Shown here piece after piece: positions 45,302-54,367 of a DNA stretch of 64,000 nucleotides; positions within the stretch are counted from its first letter, which is position 1; every line of letters begins with the position of its first letter. The translations under genes were made by a program, and so were the position numbers. The notes under the pieces were generated by a model, which was not told the DNA's origin, did not search any database, and worked only from the letters and a program-made list of their open reading frames with translations. The DNA comes from Lachnoanaerobaculum sanguinis (GTDB lineage: Bacteria > Bacillota > Clostridia > Lachnospirales > Lachnospiraceae): NCBI RefSeq assembly GCF_033242365.1, contig NZ_BTHK01000004.1, positions 62,001 through 126,000 on the forward strand, read 5' to 3'.

Positions 45302-47647
45302 ATTTTTATCCTCTTTTCTATTATTTTCAATGAGTTCTATCTCATCATTTTCTACATTGTTTTTCTTTATTTCCTTTGGCTTAAATGCTCTAAGTCTAAG
45401 TGCATTGCTTACCACACATACACTGCTCATTCCCATTGCCGCTGCTCCGAACATAGGACTGAGCTTCCATCCCAGGCTTAGATAAAATACTCCTGCAGCC
45501 AGTGGAATTCCTATTGAATTATAAAAGAATGCCCAGAAAAGATTCTGCTTTATATTTCTGATTACAGCCTTACTTAAATCAATTGCTGTGGCCACATCCT
45601 TTAATGAGCTGTGCATCAATACTATATCCGCACTCTCTATAGCGATATCCGTACCTGCACCTATTGCAATACCTACATCCGCTCTTGCAAGTGCAGGCGA
45701 ATCATTGATACCGTCACCGACCATTGCCACCTTATGACCTGCTTCCATAAGCTTTCTGATATGTTCTTCCTTATCGGTAGGTAAAACTTCGGCAATAACC
45801 TTTTTAATGCCTGCTTCCTTTGCTATAGCCATTGCAGTGTTTTTATGATCACCTGTAAGCAATACAACATCAATATTTCTGTTTTTAAGAGCCTGTATAG
45901 CTTCCTTACTGTCTTTTTTTATTGTATCCGCAACTGCAATAATTCCAAGCAGTTTGCCGTCTTTACCAAAGTACATCGGTGTCTTACCCTGAGAGGCAAG
46001 TTCATTTCCCTTTTTAAATACTTCCATAAAGTTTTCACTGTTTCCATACTGTTCTTTTATAGCCTGCTCATTTCCGGCAATAATTTTTGAACCGCTTACA
46101 CTTGCAACAATACCTCTTCCGGATATCGCCTGAAACTCTGTAGGTGAAACAATCTCAAAACTCTTTTCCTTAGCCTTTTCTACAATAGCCTCAGCTAAAG
46201 GATGCTCCGAAGCACTCTCAACTCCCGCAGCCAGTTTTAAAAATTCATTCTCGTCTGTATCAAATGCCAAAATATCTGTAACTACAGGCTTACCCTCTGT
46301 TACGGTACCTGTCTTATCAAGTACTACAGTATCAATACTGTGAGTTGTCTCAAGTGCATCGGCAGATTTAATAAGTATTCCGTTTTCAGCACCCTTTCCT
46401 GTACCCACCATTATCGCTACAGGTGTTGCAAGTCCAAGTGAACATGGACAGGATATAACAAGTACCGCTATGGCACAGTTTAGAGCAAATGAAAAATCAT
46501 ATCCCAGTGCCAGCCATACTATGAATGTTATGAGTGAAATTCCCATAACAACCGGTACAAATACTCCTGCGACCTTATCAGCCATCTTGGCAATAGGCGC
46601 TTTTGATGATGAAGCCTCTTCCACCAAAGCAATTATCCTTGAAATAGCGGTATCCTCACCTACCTCTGTGGCTTTTATTCTTACACTACCGTTTTTATTT
46701 ATAGTTGCGGCTATAAGCTTATCGCCTTTCTCCTTTTGCACAGGTATACTCTCACCTGTAATGGCACTCTCATCCACACTCGTACTGCCCTCAATTATCA
46801 TTCCGTCTACCGGAATGCTCTCACCGGGTCTGACTATTACAATATCTCCCACTACAACATCTTCTGTAAGTATGTTCTCCTCTACACCGTCACGAAGTAC
46901 ATTTGCCCTCTTCGGTGATAAATCTATAAGCTTTGATATTGCATCTGTTGTTCTTGCTTTTGAACCTGTTTCAAAAAATTTTCCTAAAGTAATAAGAGTC
47001 AATATCATGGACACAGATTCAAAATAAAGATTCATTCTGTATTCCGTCACTGTATGCATATCTGCATTATTAAGTGCATAACCCATTACATAGATTGCAA
47101 TTACTCCATATGTAAATGCGGCAACTGTACCTACCGCAATAAGTGTATCCATATTCGGTGAAAGATGGAAAAGAGATTTAAATCCGCTTATATAATACTT
47201 TCTGTTTACATACATTACAGGCAGTACCAGTAAAAGCTGTGTCAGGGCAAAGCCTACCGGATTACCCTCACCTGATAAGAATTTCGGAAGCGGTAAACCT
47301 ATCATGCTTCCCATACTGAAATACATCAAAATAACCAAAAATACTATAGATACCTTCAACCTGAACTTCATAGAAGTTATTGCATCATCATTGGTCTTTT
47401 TTATACTCTTCTCTTCTTTTTTCTGTTTTGTAGCTGTAGCCAAAGATGCTCCATATCCGGCATCGGCTATATTTTTTATTATATCATTTGAACTCAGCTT
47501 ATCTTCCCTATATTCCACCTGCATGGAATTAGTCAAAAGATTTACAGATACATTCTCCACACCGTCAAGCTTGCCTACCACTCTCTCCACTTTGGCGGAG
47601 CAGGCGGCACAACTCATTCCGGTAATATTATATTTTTCTTTTACCAT
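45101..47647 (-). CDS. copA: copper-exporting P1B ATPase with HMA domains at both ends
   Basis: An 848-residue Cu(I) pump. An N-terminal HMA domain (GMSCAACS, about 10-17) precedes eight membrane segments with the CPC motif in SCPCSLGL near 400, DKTGTVTEG (phosphorylated Asp) near 444, SEHPLAEAI, and GDGINDSPAL near 644. After the last membrane segment comes a charged linker and a second, C-terminal HMA domain (GMMCEHCK near 790), an unusual place for it, which looks like a fused CopZ chaperone. SD AAAGGAG before the ATG. Followed by csoR. Confidence 0.95.
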   Translation of the reverse strand: MVKEKYNITGMSCAACSAKVERVVGKLDGVENVSVNLLTNSMQVEYREDKLSSNDIIKNIADAGYGASLATATKQKKEEKSIKKTNDDAITSMKFRLKVSIVFLVILMYFSMGSMIGLPLPKFLSGEGNPVGFALTQLLLVLPVMYVNRKYYISGFKSLFHLSPNMDTLIAVGTVAAFTYGVIAIYVMGYALNNADMHTVTEYRMNLYFESVSMILTLITLGKFFETGSKARTTDAISKLIDLSPKRANVLRDGVEENILTEDVVVGDIVIVRPGESIPVDGMIIEGSTSVDESAITGESIPVQKEKGDKLIAATINKNGSVRIKATEVGEDTAISRIIALVEEASSSKAPIAKMADKVAGVFVPVVMGISLITFIVWLALGYDFSFALNCAIAVLVISCPCSLGLATPVAIMVGTGKGAENGILIKSADALETTHSIDTVVLDKTGTVTEGKPVVTDILAFDTDENEFLKLAAGVESASEHPLAEAIVEKAKEKSFEIVSPTEFQAISGRGIVASVSGSKIIAGNEQAIKEQYGNSENFMEVFKKGNELASQGKTPMYFGKDGKLLGIIAVADTIKKDSKEAIQALKNRNIDVVLLTGDHKNTAMAIAKEAGIKKVIAEVLPTDKEEHIRKLMEAGHKVAMVGDGINDSPALARADVGIAIGAGTDIAIESADIVLMHSSLKDVATAIDLSKAVIRNIKQNLFWAFFYNSIGIPLAAGVFYLSLGWKLSPMFGAAAMGMSSVCVVSNALRLRAFKPKEIKKNNVENDEIELIENNRKEDKNMTTVINVNGMMCEHCKATVEKVTRGVEGVSNSLVNLDAKNVTIEHSADTDLEKVKKAITDAGYEVV

Positions 47648-47672
47648 ATTTCTCCTTTCTACTACATTTCAC

Positions 47673-47687
47673 ACCCCCACGGGGTAT
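47673..47687 (-). promoter_or_regulatory. CsoR-type operator
   Basis: ATACCCCGTGGGGGT on the minus strand is a GC-rich pseudopalindrome of the kind bound by CsoR, in otherwise AT-rich DNA, lying just after the -10 box of copA where +1 should fall. Confidence 0.75.
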
Positions 47688-47691
47688 TAGT

Positions 47692-47720
47692 ATAGTACAT
47701 CATTCTTTTCCCTTTGTCAA
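47692..47720 (-). promoter_or_regulatory. copA-csoR operon promoter
   Basis: Consensus TTGACA (47715-47720), 17-bp spacer, TACTAT (47692-47697) on the minus strand, directly followed by the CsoR-type operator. Confidence 0.85.
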
Positions 47721-47800
47721 CTAAAAATATACTTTTTCTTAAATAAAATGACTTTATAGAGAAAAAACCCTTACAAAATGGCTTTTTTGCCTTATTCTTC

Positions 47801-47829
47801 TTGACAAATCAGCCTAAACAGACTATATA
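47801..47829 (+). promoter_or_regulatory. hup promoter
   Basis: TTGACA (47801-47806), 17-bp spacer, TATATA (47824-47829). It gives a leader of about 100 nt before hup. The leader contains two inverted repeats (near 47838-47865 and 47906-47920). Confidence 0.75.
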
Positions 47830-47905
47830 AATTATGTTATGAGTGGTATCATATCTCATAATGATTTTGTATTGCCGACTAAATCCGGCAGTAATATTTT
47901 AGTAT

Positions 47906-47920
47906 AATGTTTAGAACATT
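47906..47920 (+). promoter_or_regulatory. palindrome in hup leader next to the SD
   Basis: AATGTT-TAG-AACATT is a perfect inverted repeat overlapping a TATAAT-like hexamer (47903-47908) and ending about 10 nt before the GGAGG Shine-Dalgarno. It could be an operator of a second promoter or an RNA hairpin that gates ribosome access. Confidence 0.4.
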
Positions 47921-47938
47921 ATTTTTAGGAGGAAGAAA

Positions 47939-48220
47939 ATGAATAGAACAGAGTTAATCGATGCTATTGCTAAGAAGATGGATAATTCCGTTACAAAGAA
48001 GGACCTTGAGGCTACACTTAAGTCTTTTGTAGAAGTTGTTACAGAAGAACTTGCTAAGAAGGAAAAGATCCAGCTTGTTGGCTTCGGTACATTTGAGACA
48101 TCTGTAAGACCTGCAAGAGAAGGAAGAAACCCAAGAACAGGCGAGACAATGAAGATCGCTGAGAGCGTAGTTCCAAAGTTCAAGCCGGGTAAGGCACTAA
48201 AGGATGCTGTTAATAAATAA
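47939..48220 (+). CDS. hup: HU-family nucleoid protein
   Basis: A 93-residue DNA-bending protein. MNRTELIDAIAKKMD opens the helical dimer part. GFGTFETSVRPAREGRNPRTGE is the HU/IHF signature with the beta-arm. C-terminal PKFKPGKALKDAV. Strong SD GGAGGAAGAAA. Codons are notably enriched for highly expressed choices compared with neighbours. The stop overlaps rqcP (TAATG). Confidence 0.96.
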   Translation: MNRTELIDAIAKKMDNSVTKKDLEATLKSFVEVVTEELAKKEKIQLVGFGTFETSVRPAREGRNPRTGETMKIAESVVPKFKPGKALKDAVNK

Positions 48221-48459
48221 TGCGTATTGACAAGTTTTTAAAGGTTTCACGAGTAATCAAAAGACGCACAATAGCCAATGAAGCATGTGATGCCGGAAGA
48301 GTTCTTATCAATGATAAGGTTGTTAAAGCATCTGCTGAAGTAAAAGTAGGGGATATTGTAGAAGTATTATTCGGTGGCAAGTCTGTAAAATTTGAGGTAC
48401 TTTCCTTGAAGGAAACTACTAAAAAAGATGAGGCACAGGAATTATTTAAATATCTTTAG
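48220..48459 (+). CDS. rqcP: S4-domain ribosome quality control protein RqcP
   Basis: A 79-residue RNA-binding protein almost entirely made of an S4 domain: MRIDKFLKVSRVIKRRTIANEACDAGRVLINDK. It matches YabO/RqcP, which helps RqcH add alanine tails on stalled 50S subunits. Pairing with hup is the usual Firmicutes arrangement. Confidence 0.9.
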   Translation: MRIDKFLKVSRVIKRRTIANEACDAGRVLINDKVVKASAEVKVGDIVEVLFGGKSVKFEVLSLKETTKKDEAQELFKYL

Positions 48460-48486
48460 TAAATAGCCGGTTTAACCGGTACAGAC

Positions 48487-48528
48487 AATGCCGTATTAGG
48501 TTGTGAATGCAACCAAGCGGCATTTTTT
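48487..48528 (+). terminator. hup-rqcP terminator
   Basis: AATGCCG (48487-48493) pairs with CGGCATT (48518-48524), with an inner GGTTG/CAACC hairpin, followed by TTTTTT. Confidence 0.9.
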
Positions 48529-48553
48529 ATAATAAAAAACAGAGAGAAAAATT

Positions 48554-49441
48554 ATGTGGATTGCAGATAATTGGAAGGACTATGAAATACTGGATACTTC
48601 AAACGGTGAAAAGCTTGAAAGATGGGGAGATTATATACTGGTAAGACCCGATCCTCAAGTACTCTGGAATACGGAGCATACACATCCTGCATGGAAGAAA
48701 AAAAACGGGCACTACCACAGAAGTAAGGCCGGCGGTGGACATTGGGAATTTTTTAATCTTCCTGATACCTGGAGTATTGATTATGAACTGCCTTCATCAA
48801 AAATAACATTTAATCTAAAACCTTTTACATTCAAACATACAGGTGTATTCCCTGAACAGGCTACAAACTGGGATTTCAGTTATAATAAAATAAAAGAAGC
48901 TACAGATAAAAACCGTGAAATCAAAGTGCTTAACCTTTTTGCATATACAGGTGGTGCTACTCTGGCCGCAGCCGCCGCAGGTGCCAATGTAACACATGTA
49001 GATGCCAGCAAGGGTATGGTAGGCTGGGCAAAGGAAAATATGGTAAGCTCAGGGCTTTCCAATGCTCCTATAAGATGGCTTGTAGATGATTGTATAAAAT
49101 TTGTACAAAGAGAAATAAGACGTGGAAATACCTATGATGCCATAATAATGGATCCGCCTTCATACGGAAGAGGTCCTAAGGGTGAGATATGGAAAATAGA
49201 AGACTCCATATATGAATTTATAAAGCTGACAACACAGTTGCTTAGCAAAGAACCGCTCTTCTTCCTTATCAACTCATATACCACAGGTCTGGCCCCCGGT
49301 GTACTGACCTATATGATGAAGAAGTCTTTAGAAGAAAATAAGCTTCCTGCAGCAAGCATAGAAGCTATGGAAATAGGTTTACCTGTAAATAAATCAGACT
49401 TCATCCTGCCATGCGGCGCAAGCGCAAGATGTACTTGGTAG
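48554..49441 (+). CDS. class I SAM-dependent RNA methyltransferase-like protein
   Basis: A 295-residue protein of the PF10672/RlmI-like group. VLNLFAYTGGATLAAAAAG (SAM loop) lies near residue 123, DASKGMVGWAKEN follows, and IIMDPPSYGRGPKGE near 195 carries a DPPSYG catalytic-type motif as in rRNA cytosine/guanine methyltransferases. The N-terminus is tryptophan-rich (WIADNWKDYEIL, WNTEHTHPAWKK). rRNA is the likely but unproven substrate. It lies alone between two terminators. Confidence 0.8.
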   Translation: MWIADNWKDYEILDTSNGEKLERWGDYILVRPDPQVLWNTEHTHPAWKKKNGHYHRSKAGGGHWEFFNLPDTWSIDYELPSSKITFNLKPFTFKHTGVFPEQATNWDFSYNKIKEATDKNREIKVLNLFAYTGGATLAAAAAGANVTHVDASKGMVGWAKENMVSSGLSNAPIRWLVDDCIKFVQREIRRGNTYDAIIMDPPSYGRGPKGEIWKIEDSIYEFIKLTTQLLSKEPLFFLINSYTTGLAPGVLTYMMKKSLEENKLPAASIEAMEIGLPVNKSDFILPCGASARCTW

Positions 49442-49451
49442 AAAAAACTTT

Positions 49452-49527
49452 AGAGGCTGTATTTTACAATCATTTGCAGTTGTTTTTAGACTGCTGCAAC
49501 AATTGTAAAATTCCCGGCCTCTTTTTT
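49452..49527. terminator. long bidirectional terminator
   Basis: AGAGGC and TTTTACAAT on the left arm pair with ATTGTAAAA and GCCTCT on the right, with a T-run beyond. It separates the convergent methyltransferase and nucleotidyltransferase genes. Confidence 0.85.
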
Positions 49528-49535
49528 TAATATTC

Positions 49536-50855
49536 TTATCTGAAATCTTTAATTATCTTCTCCACCGCATCAAAGAGATTTTTAGCCTCAATATCGCAGC
49601 TTCTGTCGTATTTGCCGTCATTTCCGGCAAAACCTGTATCTACAAGCACGGATTTTACTCCGGCATTTCTTGCCGTCTCAAGATCCATTGTGGAATCTCC
49701 CACCATATATGACTTTGAAAGATCTATATTATATTTCTCTACCGCCTCGTCAATCATACCGGTCTTCGGCTTTCTGCATTCACAGTCAAATTTAAGTTCA
49801 GGCACTTCACCCTCAAATCCCTTATCAGGATGATGTGGACAATAGAAAATATCATCTACAAAAGCTCCCTTTTCACCAAGAAGAGTCTTCAGCTTATTGT
49901 GAATATTGTGAAGTTCTTCAAAAGAACACTCGCCTCTTGCAATAACGGGTTGATTTGTTATAACTATTGCCAGTGCACCGCTCTTATTTATTGCCTTTAT
50001 AGCCTCAATGCTTCCCGGGATCAGTTCAAGGTCATCAGCTTTTGATATAAATCCCTTTGAAACATTTATAGTACCGTCTCTGTCAATAAATATCGCTCTT
50101 TGCTTATTCTTTAAATTCTTTGACTGAATAAGTCCGCTCTTTAGCTCCTCTACCGTAGCATTTATTCTGTCCACGGTACCTACATCCTTCACATACTCAG
50201 GTGTATGATATGCATAAATATTTGCTCCGATTTTAACCTGATTTGCAAGTATATCCTTTTCAAAATCTGTCTTTACAGGTTCTTTTACCAAGTCAAGCAG
50301 TTTTCTGTTAATTATATACATACCTGCATTGACCATATTGTCATACCAGTAATCTCTTACATTATGCTTTGAATCAAATCCTATAACTCTTCCGGTATCA
50401 TCCGTCCGGATAAGATCCGAATCATACGGATGGCCGTTTGGATGTGCAAGAAGCGTAGTCAGGGCTGAATTTTTGAAATGAAAATCTTCCATTCTGTCAA
50501 AATCCATATCAAAGAAAACATCTCCGAAAACAAGCATGAAATCCTTAGCATCTATCTTATCTTTTAAATAATAAAATGCTCCTGCAGTACCAAGCGGTTC
50601 CTTTTCAAAAATATAGTCAATCTCAACTCCGAAGTCTTTTCCATCCTTGAAGTGATCTACAATTTTTTCACCCAAATGCCCTACAATCATTACTATCTTT
50701 TTTATTCCATAGGCCTTTAACTTCTCCACCTGATATTCAAGTAAAGGTTTGCCGTCCACAGGCACCATGGGCTTCGGTATTTCATCATTAGTTATACTAC
50801 GAAGTCTGCTGCCCTTTCCGCCTGCCATTATAACCGCCACATCGATATTTTTCAT
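49536..50855 (-). CDS. fused sugar-phosphate nucleotidyltransferase / GmhB-like HAD phosphatase
   Basis: A 439-residue two-domain protein. Residues 1 to about 235: NTP-transferase fold with IMAGGKGSRLRSIT and KPMVPVDGKPLLEYQ, LVFGDVFFD. Residues about 250-435: histidinol-phosphatase-type HAD (GmhB family) with FIDRDGTINVSKG, VITNQPVIARG, the zinc loop CPHHP and CECRKP, and GDSTMDLETARNAG. The combination resembles HddC plus GmhB of D-glycero-manno-heptose nucleotide synthesis. No gmhA or heptose kinase gene is beside it, so the sugar is uncertain. It overlaps the kinase gene by 4 bp. Confidence 0.88.
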   Translation of the reverse strand: MKNIDVAVIMAGGKGSRLRSITNDEIPKPMVPVDGKPLLEYQVEKLKAYGIKKIVMIVGHLGEKIVDHFKDGKDFGVEIDYIFEKEPLGTAGAFYYLKDKIDAKDFMLVFGDVFFDMDFDRMEDFHFKNSALTTLLAHPNGHPYDSDLIRTDDTGRVIGFDSKHNVRDYWYDNMVNAGMYIINRKLLDLVKEPVKTDFEKDILANQVKIGANIYAYHTPEYVKDVGTVDRINATVEELKSGLIQSKNLKNKQRAIFIDRDGTINVSKGFISKADDLELIPGSIEAIKAINKSGALAIVITNQPVIARGECSFEELHNIHNKLKTLLGEKGAFVDDIFYCPHHPDKGFEGEVPELKFDCECRKPKTGMIDEAVEKYNIDLSKSYMVGDSTMDLETARNAGVKSVLVDTGFAGNDGKYDRSCDIEAKNLFDAVEKIIKDFR

Positions 50856-51811
50856 TGCTTTAACCTCTCTAAAGTTTCATCAAGTGAAGGTATACTTACA
50901 ATTCCGCCTCTTTTTTCCACACAAAGACTTGCTACAGCATTTCCAAATCTTGCAATATCATACATCTGTTTTGAAGTTATATTGTCAAGATCCATATTTT
51001 CACTTAAAAATCTTGCAAGCAGACCTCCCCAGAAGGAATCTCCGGCTCCTGTAGTATCCACAACATTACTCTTAAATCCCGGTACTTCCACATATCCCGC
51101 TTTTGAAACGACCAATGCACCCTTTTCTCCAAGCGTAACTACAGCAAGTTTTCTTCCTCTTTCCACCAAGTACTTGCCTGCCTCAAGCGGTTCCATATAT
51201 GGTGTAAGAAGAGATGTTTCTTCATCGGATATTTTCATAATATCCGCAAACTCAGACATCAATCTCATCATCTCCATGGCCTTATCCACACTGTCCCAAA
51301 GCGGCTCACGGTAATTGGGGTCATAGGATATAATTGCTCCCGCTTCCTTAGCAAGCTTTACCGCCTCAAATGTAGCACTTCTTGAAGGCTCATCTGTAAG
51401 AGAAAGTGAACCCACATGAAATACTTTTGTATCCGAGAGAATATCTTTATTTATCTCATCTATAGTGAGTCTTGTATCCGCTCCCGGCTTTCTTGCAAAT
51501 GAGAAGGCTCTCTCTCCTGTTATTGAGAGACTTACAAAAGCCAAGGTGGTAAATACTGAAGGGTCGGTAATCAATCCGCTTGTATCAATAGGGACACTGT
51601 CAAGTACACTTCTTAAAAAGTCTCCATGCATGTCGGCACCTATCTTACCTATAAACGCTGTTTTTAATCCGACTCTGGATACGGCGGTCAGCATATTTGC
51701 CGGTGCTCCTCCCGGATTTTGCTCAAAAAGTCTCATTCCTGCAGGAGACAGTCCTGCAGGTGTAAAATCAATCAATAATTCTCCTAATGCAACTACATCC
51801 AATTTTTTCAT
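50852..51811 (-). CDS. PfkB-family sugar kinase (fructokinase-like)
   Basis: A 319-residue ribokinase-fold kinase. ALGELLIDFTPAG at the start, NPGGAPANMLTAVSRVG (sugar binding) near 38, and the anion-hole motif DTTGAGDSFWGGLL near 255 with the catalytic Asp. Motifs fit fructokinase. The ATG at 51811 has GGAG at 6 nt. Coupled to the fused nucleotidyltransferase/phosphatase gene, so it may act on the same sugar pathway. Confidence 0.88.
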   Translation of the reverse strand: MKKLDVVALGELLIDFTPAGLSPAGMRLFEQNPGGAPANMLTAVSRVGLKTAFIGKIGADMHGDFLRSVLDSVPIDTSGLITDPSVFTTLAFVSLSITGERAFSFARKPGADTRLTIDEINKDILSDTKVFHVGSLSLTDEPSRSATFEAVKLAKEAGAIISYDPNYREPLWDSVDKAMEMMRLMSEFADIMKISDEETSLLTPYMEPLEAGKYLVERGRKLAVVTLGEKGALVVSKAGYVEVPGFKSNVVDTTGAGDSFWGGLLARFLSENMDLDNITSKQMYDIARFGNAVASLCVEKRGGIVSIPSLDETLERLKQ

Positions 51812-51862
51812 TGAAAACTCCATTCTTTGTAAAGTCAAATATGAGCATAGACTAAGCCGATT

Positions 51863-53269
51863 TTACAGGCTGATAAATCCCAAGGTATTTAATATTGCAC
51901 TCACCAATATTACGATTAAAAATATCGGTGCAAATACCCTCATTACTATATTATAAAGCTTTTTTCTCTTAAATGCTGAAGAATATGAAATTTCATCATC
52001 AATTTTCTTTAATGTAATCACTTTTACCACCAAATAACAGGTGGCAAGTGCCGCTATAGGCATCATAATAGAGTTTGTAAGGAAATCAAGGAAGTCAAGT
52101 ATAGGCATCTTAAATATCAAAACAAAATCCCATATACCGTATCCTGCCGCAGAAGCGCCTCCGACAAATACCATTATCACAGCCATTAAAATTATAGATT
52201 TATTTCTGCTTAAATTAAGCTCGTCACAGAAAGTGGAAATACTGGTTTCCACAAGTGATATGGCACTTGTAAGTGCAGCCAAAAGCACAAGCAGGAAAAA
52301 TCCTATACCTGCAATGCGTCCTGCTCCCATGCTTTCAAAAACCTTCGGCAAGGTAATGAACATAAGCGAAGGTCCGGCCTTAAGCTTTGCAGGGTCACCG
52401 CCCGAGAAGGCAAACACTGCAGGAATAACCATAAGTCCTGCCAAAACAGCCACACCCGTATCCACAAGCTCCACTCTTGAAGTTGATATCTCCACATCCA
52501 CATCTCTTGTCAAATATGAGCCATAAGTGTACAAAATACCCATAGCAATGGACAGAGAATAAAACATCTGCCCAAGTGCCGCAACCACCGTCATTAATGA
52601 AAAGTTACTGAAGTTCGGAACAAAAAAATACTTCACTCCTGCCATGGCTCCCGGTCTTGTTACCGAATAGGCGGCAACAATAATTGCAAGTATGATGAGC
52701 AGAGGCATCATTATTTTTGACACTCTCTCAATTCCCTGCTCCACACCGCCAAGTATTACAACGAATGTAGCTGCTGCAAATATTATAAACCAAAAAAATA
52801 CTATCTTTGTGTCACCTATAAAGCTACCGAAATATCCGTCACTTGCAAGCCCTGATACATTTCCCTTTATATACTCTACCAGATATTTTACTACCCAACC
52901 TCCTATTACACTGTAATAAGGCACAATAAGTACAGGTACTATCGCATTTATAAATCCGCCCACCTTAAGTATCTTGCTGTTTCCAAACTGATTGAATGCG
53001 CCTATTGCACTTCTCTTTGTCATTCTGCCTATGGTAGTCTCGGACATAATCATTGCATATCCGAACGTAAGAGTAAGTACAAGATAGGTCAATAAAAACA
53101 TACCTCCACCGTACTTTGCCGCCAGATACGGAAATCTCCAAATATTACCAAGGCCTACCGCAGAACCTGCCACAGCCAGGATATATCCAAGGCCTCCTGA
53201 GAAATTCGCTCTTTTTTCAGTTGTCTTTTCAAGTTTCGTCTCTTCACCGTATTTAAAATTGTCAGTCAT
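51863..53269 (-). CDS. NSS-family sodium-dependent amino acid transporter
   Basis: About 468 residues, LeuT fold with 11-12 membrane segments. The TM1 signature AGSAVGLGNIWRFPYLAAKYGGG (unwound sodium/substrate site) lies near residue 35. Further features are the Gly-rich FSGGDPAKLK near 290 and LLAALTSAISLVET near 335. Substrate unknown. The ATG at 53269 has GGGG 6 nt upstream. It lies alone before the kinase gene. Confidence 0.9.
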   Translation of the reverse strand: MTDNFKYGEETKLEKTTEKRANFSGGLGYILAVAGSAVGLGNIWRFPYLAAKYGGGMFLLTYLVLTLTFGYAMIMSETTIGRMTKRSAIGAFNQFGNSKILKVGGFINAIVPVLIVPYYSVIGGWVVKYLVEYIKGNVSGLASDGYFGSFIGDTKIVFFWFIIFAAATFVVILGGVEQGIERVSKIMMPLLIILAIIVAAYSVTRPGAMAGVKYFFVPNFSNFSLMTVVAALGQMFYSLSIAMGILYTYGSYLTRDVDVEISTSRVELVDTGVAVLAGLMVIPAVFAFSGGDPAKLKAGPSLMFITLPKVFESMGAGRIAGIGFFLLVLLAALTSAISLVETSISTFCDELNLSRNKSIILMAVIMVFVGGASAAGYGIWDFVLIFKMPILDFLDFLTNSIMMPIAALATCYLVVKVITLKKIDDEISYSSAFKRKKLYNIVMRVFAPIFLIVILVSAILNTLGFISL

Positions 53270-53336
53270 ATTCATCCCCTTTAATTTTCTTTGTTTAGAC
53301 TAACATTTTAAATGCTTTTTTACAAGGACAATTTAC

Positions 53337-54281
53337 TTATGAAACGTACTCTATCAGATAACCGTATCCCTCTTCTTCCATTTTATCTAAAGGAATAAAT
53401 CTAAGTGCCGCAGAATTAATGCAATATCTTAAACCGCCAAGCTCTCTTGGGCCGTCATTAAACACATGTCCAAGGTGAATATCGGCGTTAGAGCTTCTTA
53501 CCTCAATCCTTCTTCTTCCAAGGCTTAAATCCTCTTTGTAATGCACCAAATCCTTTTGTATAGGCTTTGAAAAACTTGGCCAACCGCATCCCGATTCAAA
53601 CTTGTCTGTAGAAAAGAAAAGCGGTTCACCTGATGTAATATCCACATATATACCTTTTTCAAAATTTGAGTTGAATTCATTGTCAAAAGGTCTCTCTGTA
53701 GCCGCATTCATAGTTACATCATATTGTAGAGCGCTAAGTCTGTTTTTTAAAACCTCATCATCATCCTTTATATATTCTTCCGACCTTACTATAGGCTCGT
53801 TTGCCCAAGCAAGATTTATATGACAGTATCCGTTAGGATTTTTATCAAGGTAATCTTGATGATACTCTTCCGCAGTATAAAAGTTTTCAATCGGCAATAC
53901 TTCTACCGCGATTTTTTCACTATACTTTCTTTGCTCTTTTTCTATTGCCTCATTTATTGTCGGCAACTGAGCTTCATCTGTATAATAAATCCCTGTTCTA
54001 TACTGTGTTCCAACATCATTTCCCTGTTTGTTTACGCTGACAGGATCTATTATTCTAAAATAATAAATAAGTAAGTCCTCAAGGCTTAATACACTATCAT
54101 CAAAATCAATTAAAACCGCTTCAGCATGTCCTGTATTGTGCCTGCAAACCTCTTCATAGCTTGGATTTTGCGTATTACCGTTTGCATAGCCGCAAGTCGT
54201 ATCCACCACACCTTTAATTCTTTTAAAGTATCCTTCAACACCCCAAAAGCAACCGCCTGCAAGATATATTCTATTTATCAT
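53337..54281 (-). CDS. msrAB: bifunctional methionine sulfoxide reductase MsrA/MsrB
   Basis: A 314-residue repair enzyme. N-terminal MsrA: GGCFWGVEGYF (nucleophile Cys), GYANG, HTGHAEAV. C-terminal MsrB (about 180-310): SGCGWPSFSKPI, RIEVRSSNADIHLGHVF, and RYCINSAALRFIP with the catalytic Cys. No zinc CxxC pairs are seen in the MsrB part. No signal peptide, so cytoplasmic. Start at 54281 with AGGAG at 7 nt. The longer frame has no support. Confidence 0.94.
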   Translation of the reverse strand: MINRIYLAGGCFWGVEGYFKRIKGVVDTTCGYANGNTQNPSYEEVCRHNTGHAEAVLIDFDDSVLSLEDLLIYYFRIIDPVSVNKQGNDVGTQYRTGIYYTDEAQLPTINEAIEKEQRKYSEKIAVEVLPIENFYTAEEYHQDYLDKNPNGYCHINLAWANEPIVRSEEYIKDDDEVLKNRLSALQYDVTMNAATERPFDNEFNSNFEKGIYVDITSGEPLFFSTDKFESGCGWPSFSKPIQKDLVHYKEDLSLGRRRIEVRSSNADIHLGHVFNDGPRELGGLRYCINSAALRFIPLDKMEEEGYGYLIEYVS

Positions 54282-54305
54282 AATCTGTCTCCTTAAATAA
54301 AAATT

Positions 54306-54334
54306 TTTAGGTGAAGAAAGTCTCCCCACCTAAA
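54306..54334 (-). terminator. terminator after the 388-aa lipoprotein gene
   Basis: TTTAGGTG pairs with CACCTAAA. On the minus strand the stem runs into AATTTTTATTT. Confidence 0.8.
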
Positions 54335-54367
54335 GATTCAAAAACTATTAACTTTATATATCAATTT

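Noticed and set aside
46470..47027. 185-codon open frame on the + strand opposite copA
   Set aside because: It lies wholly inside copA, has a Ser/Thr/Ile-rich composition typical of an antisense frame and no SD. copA has complete family motifs.
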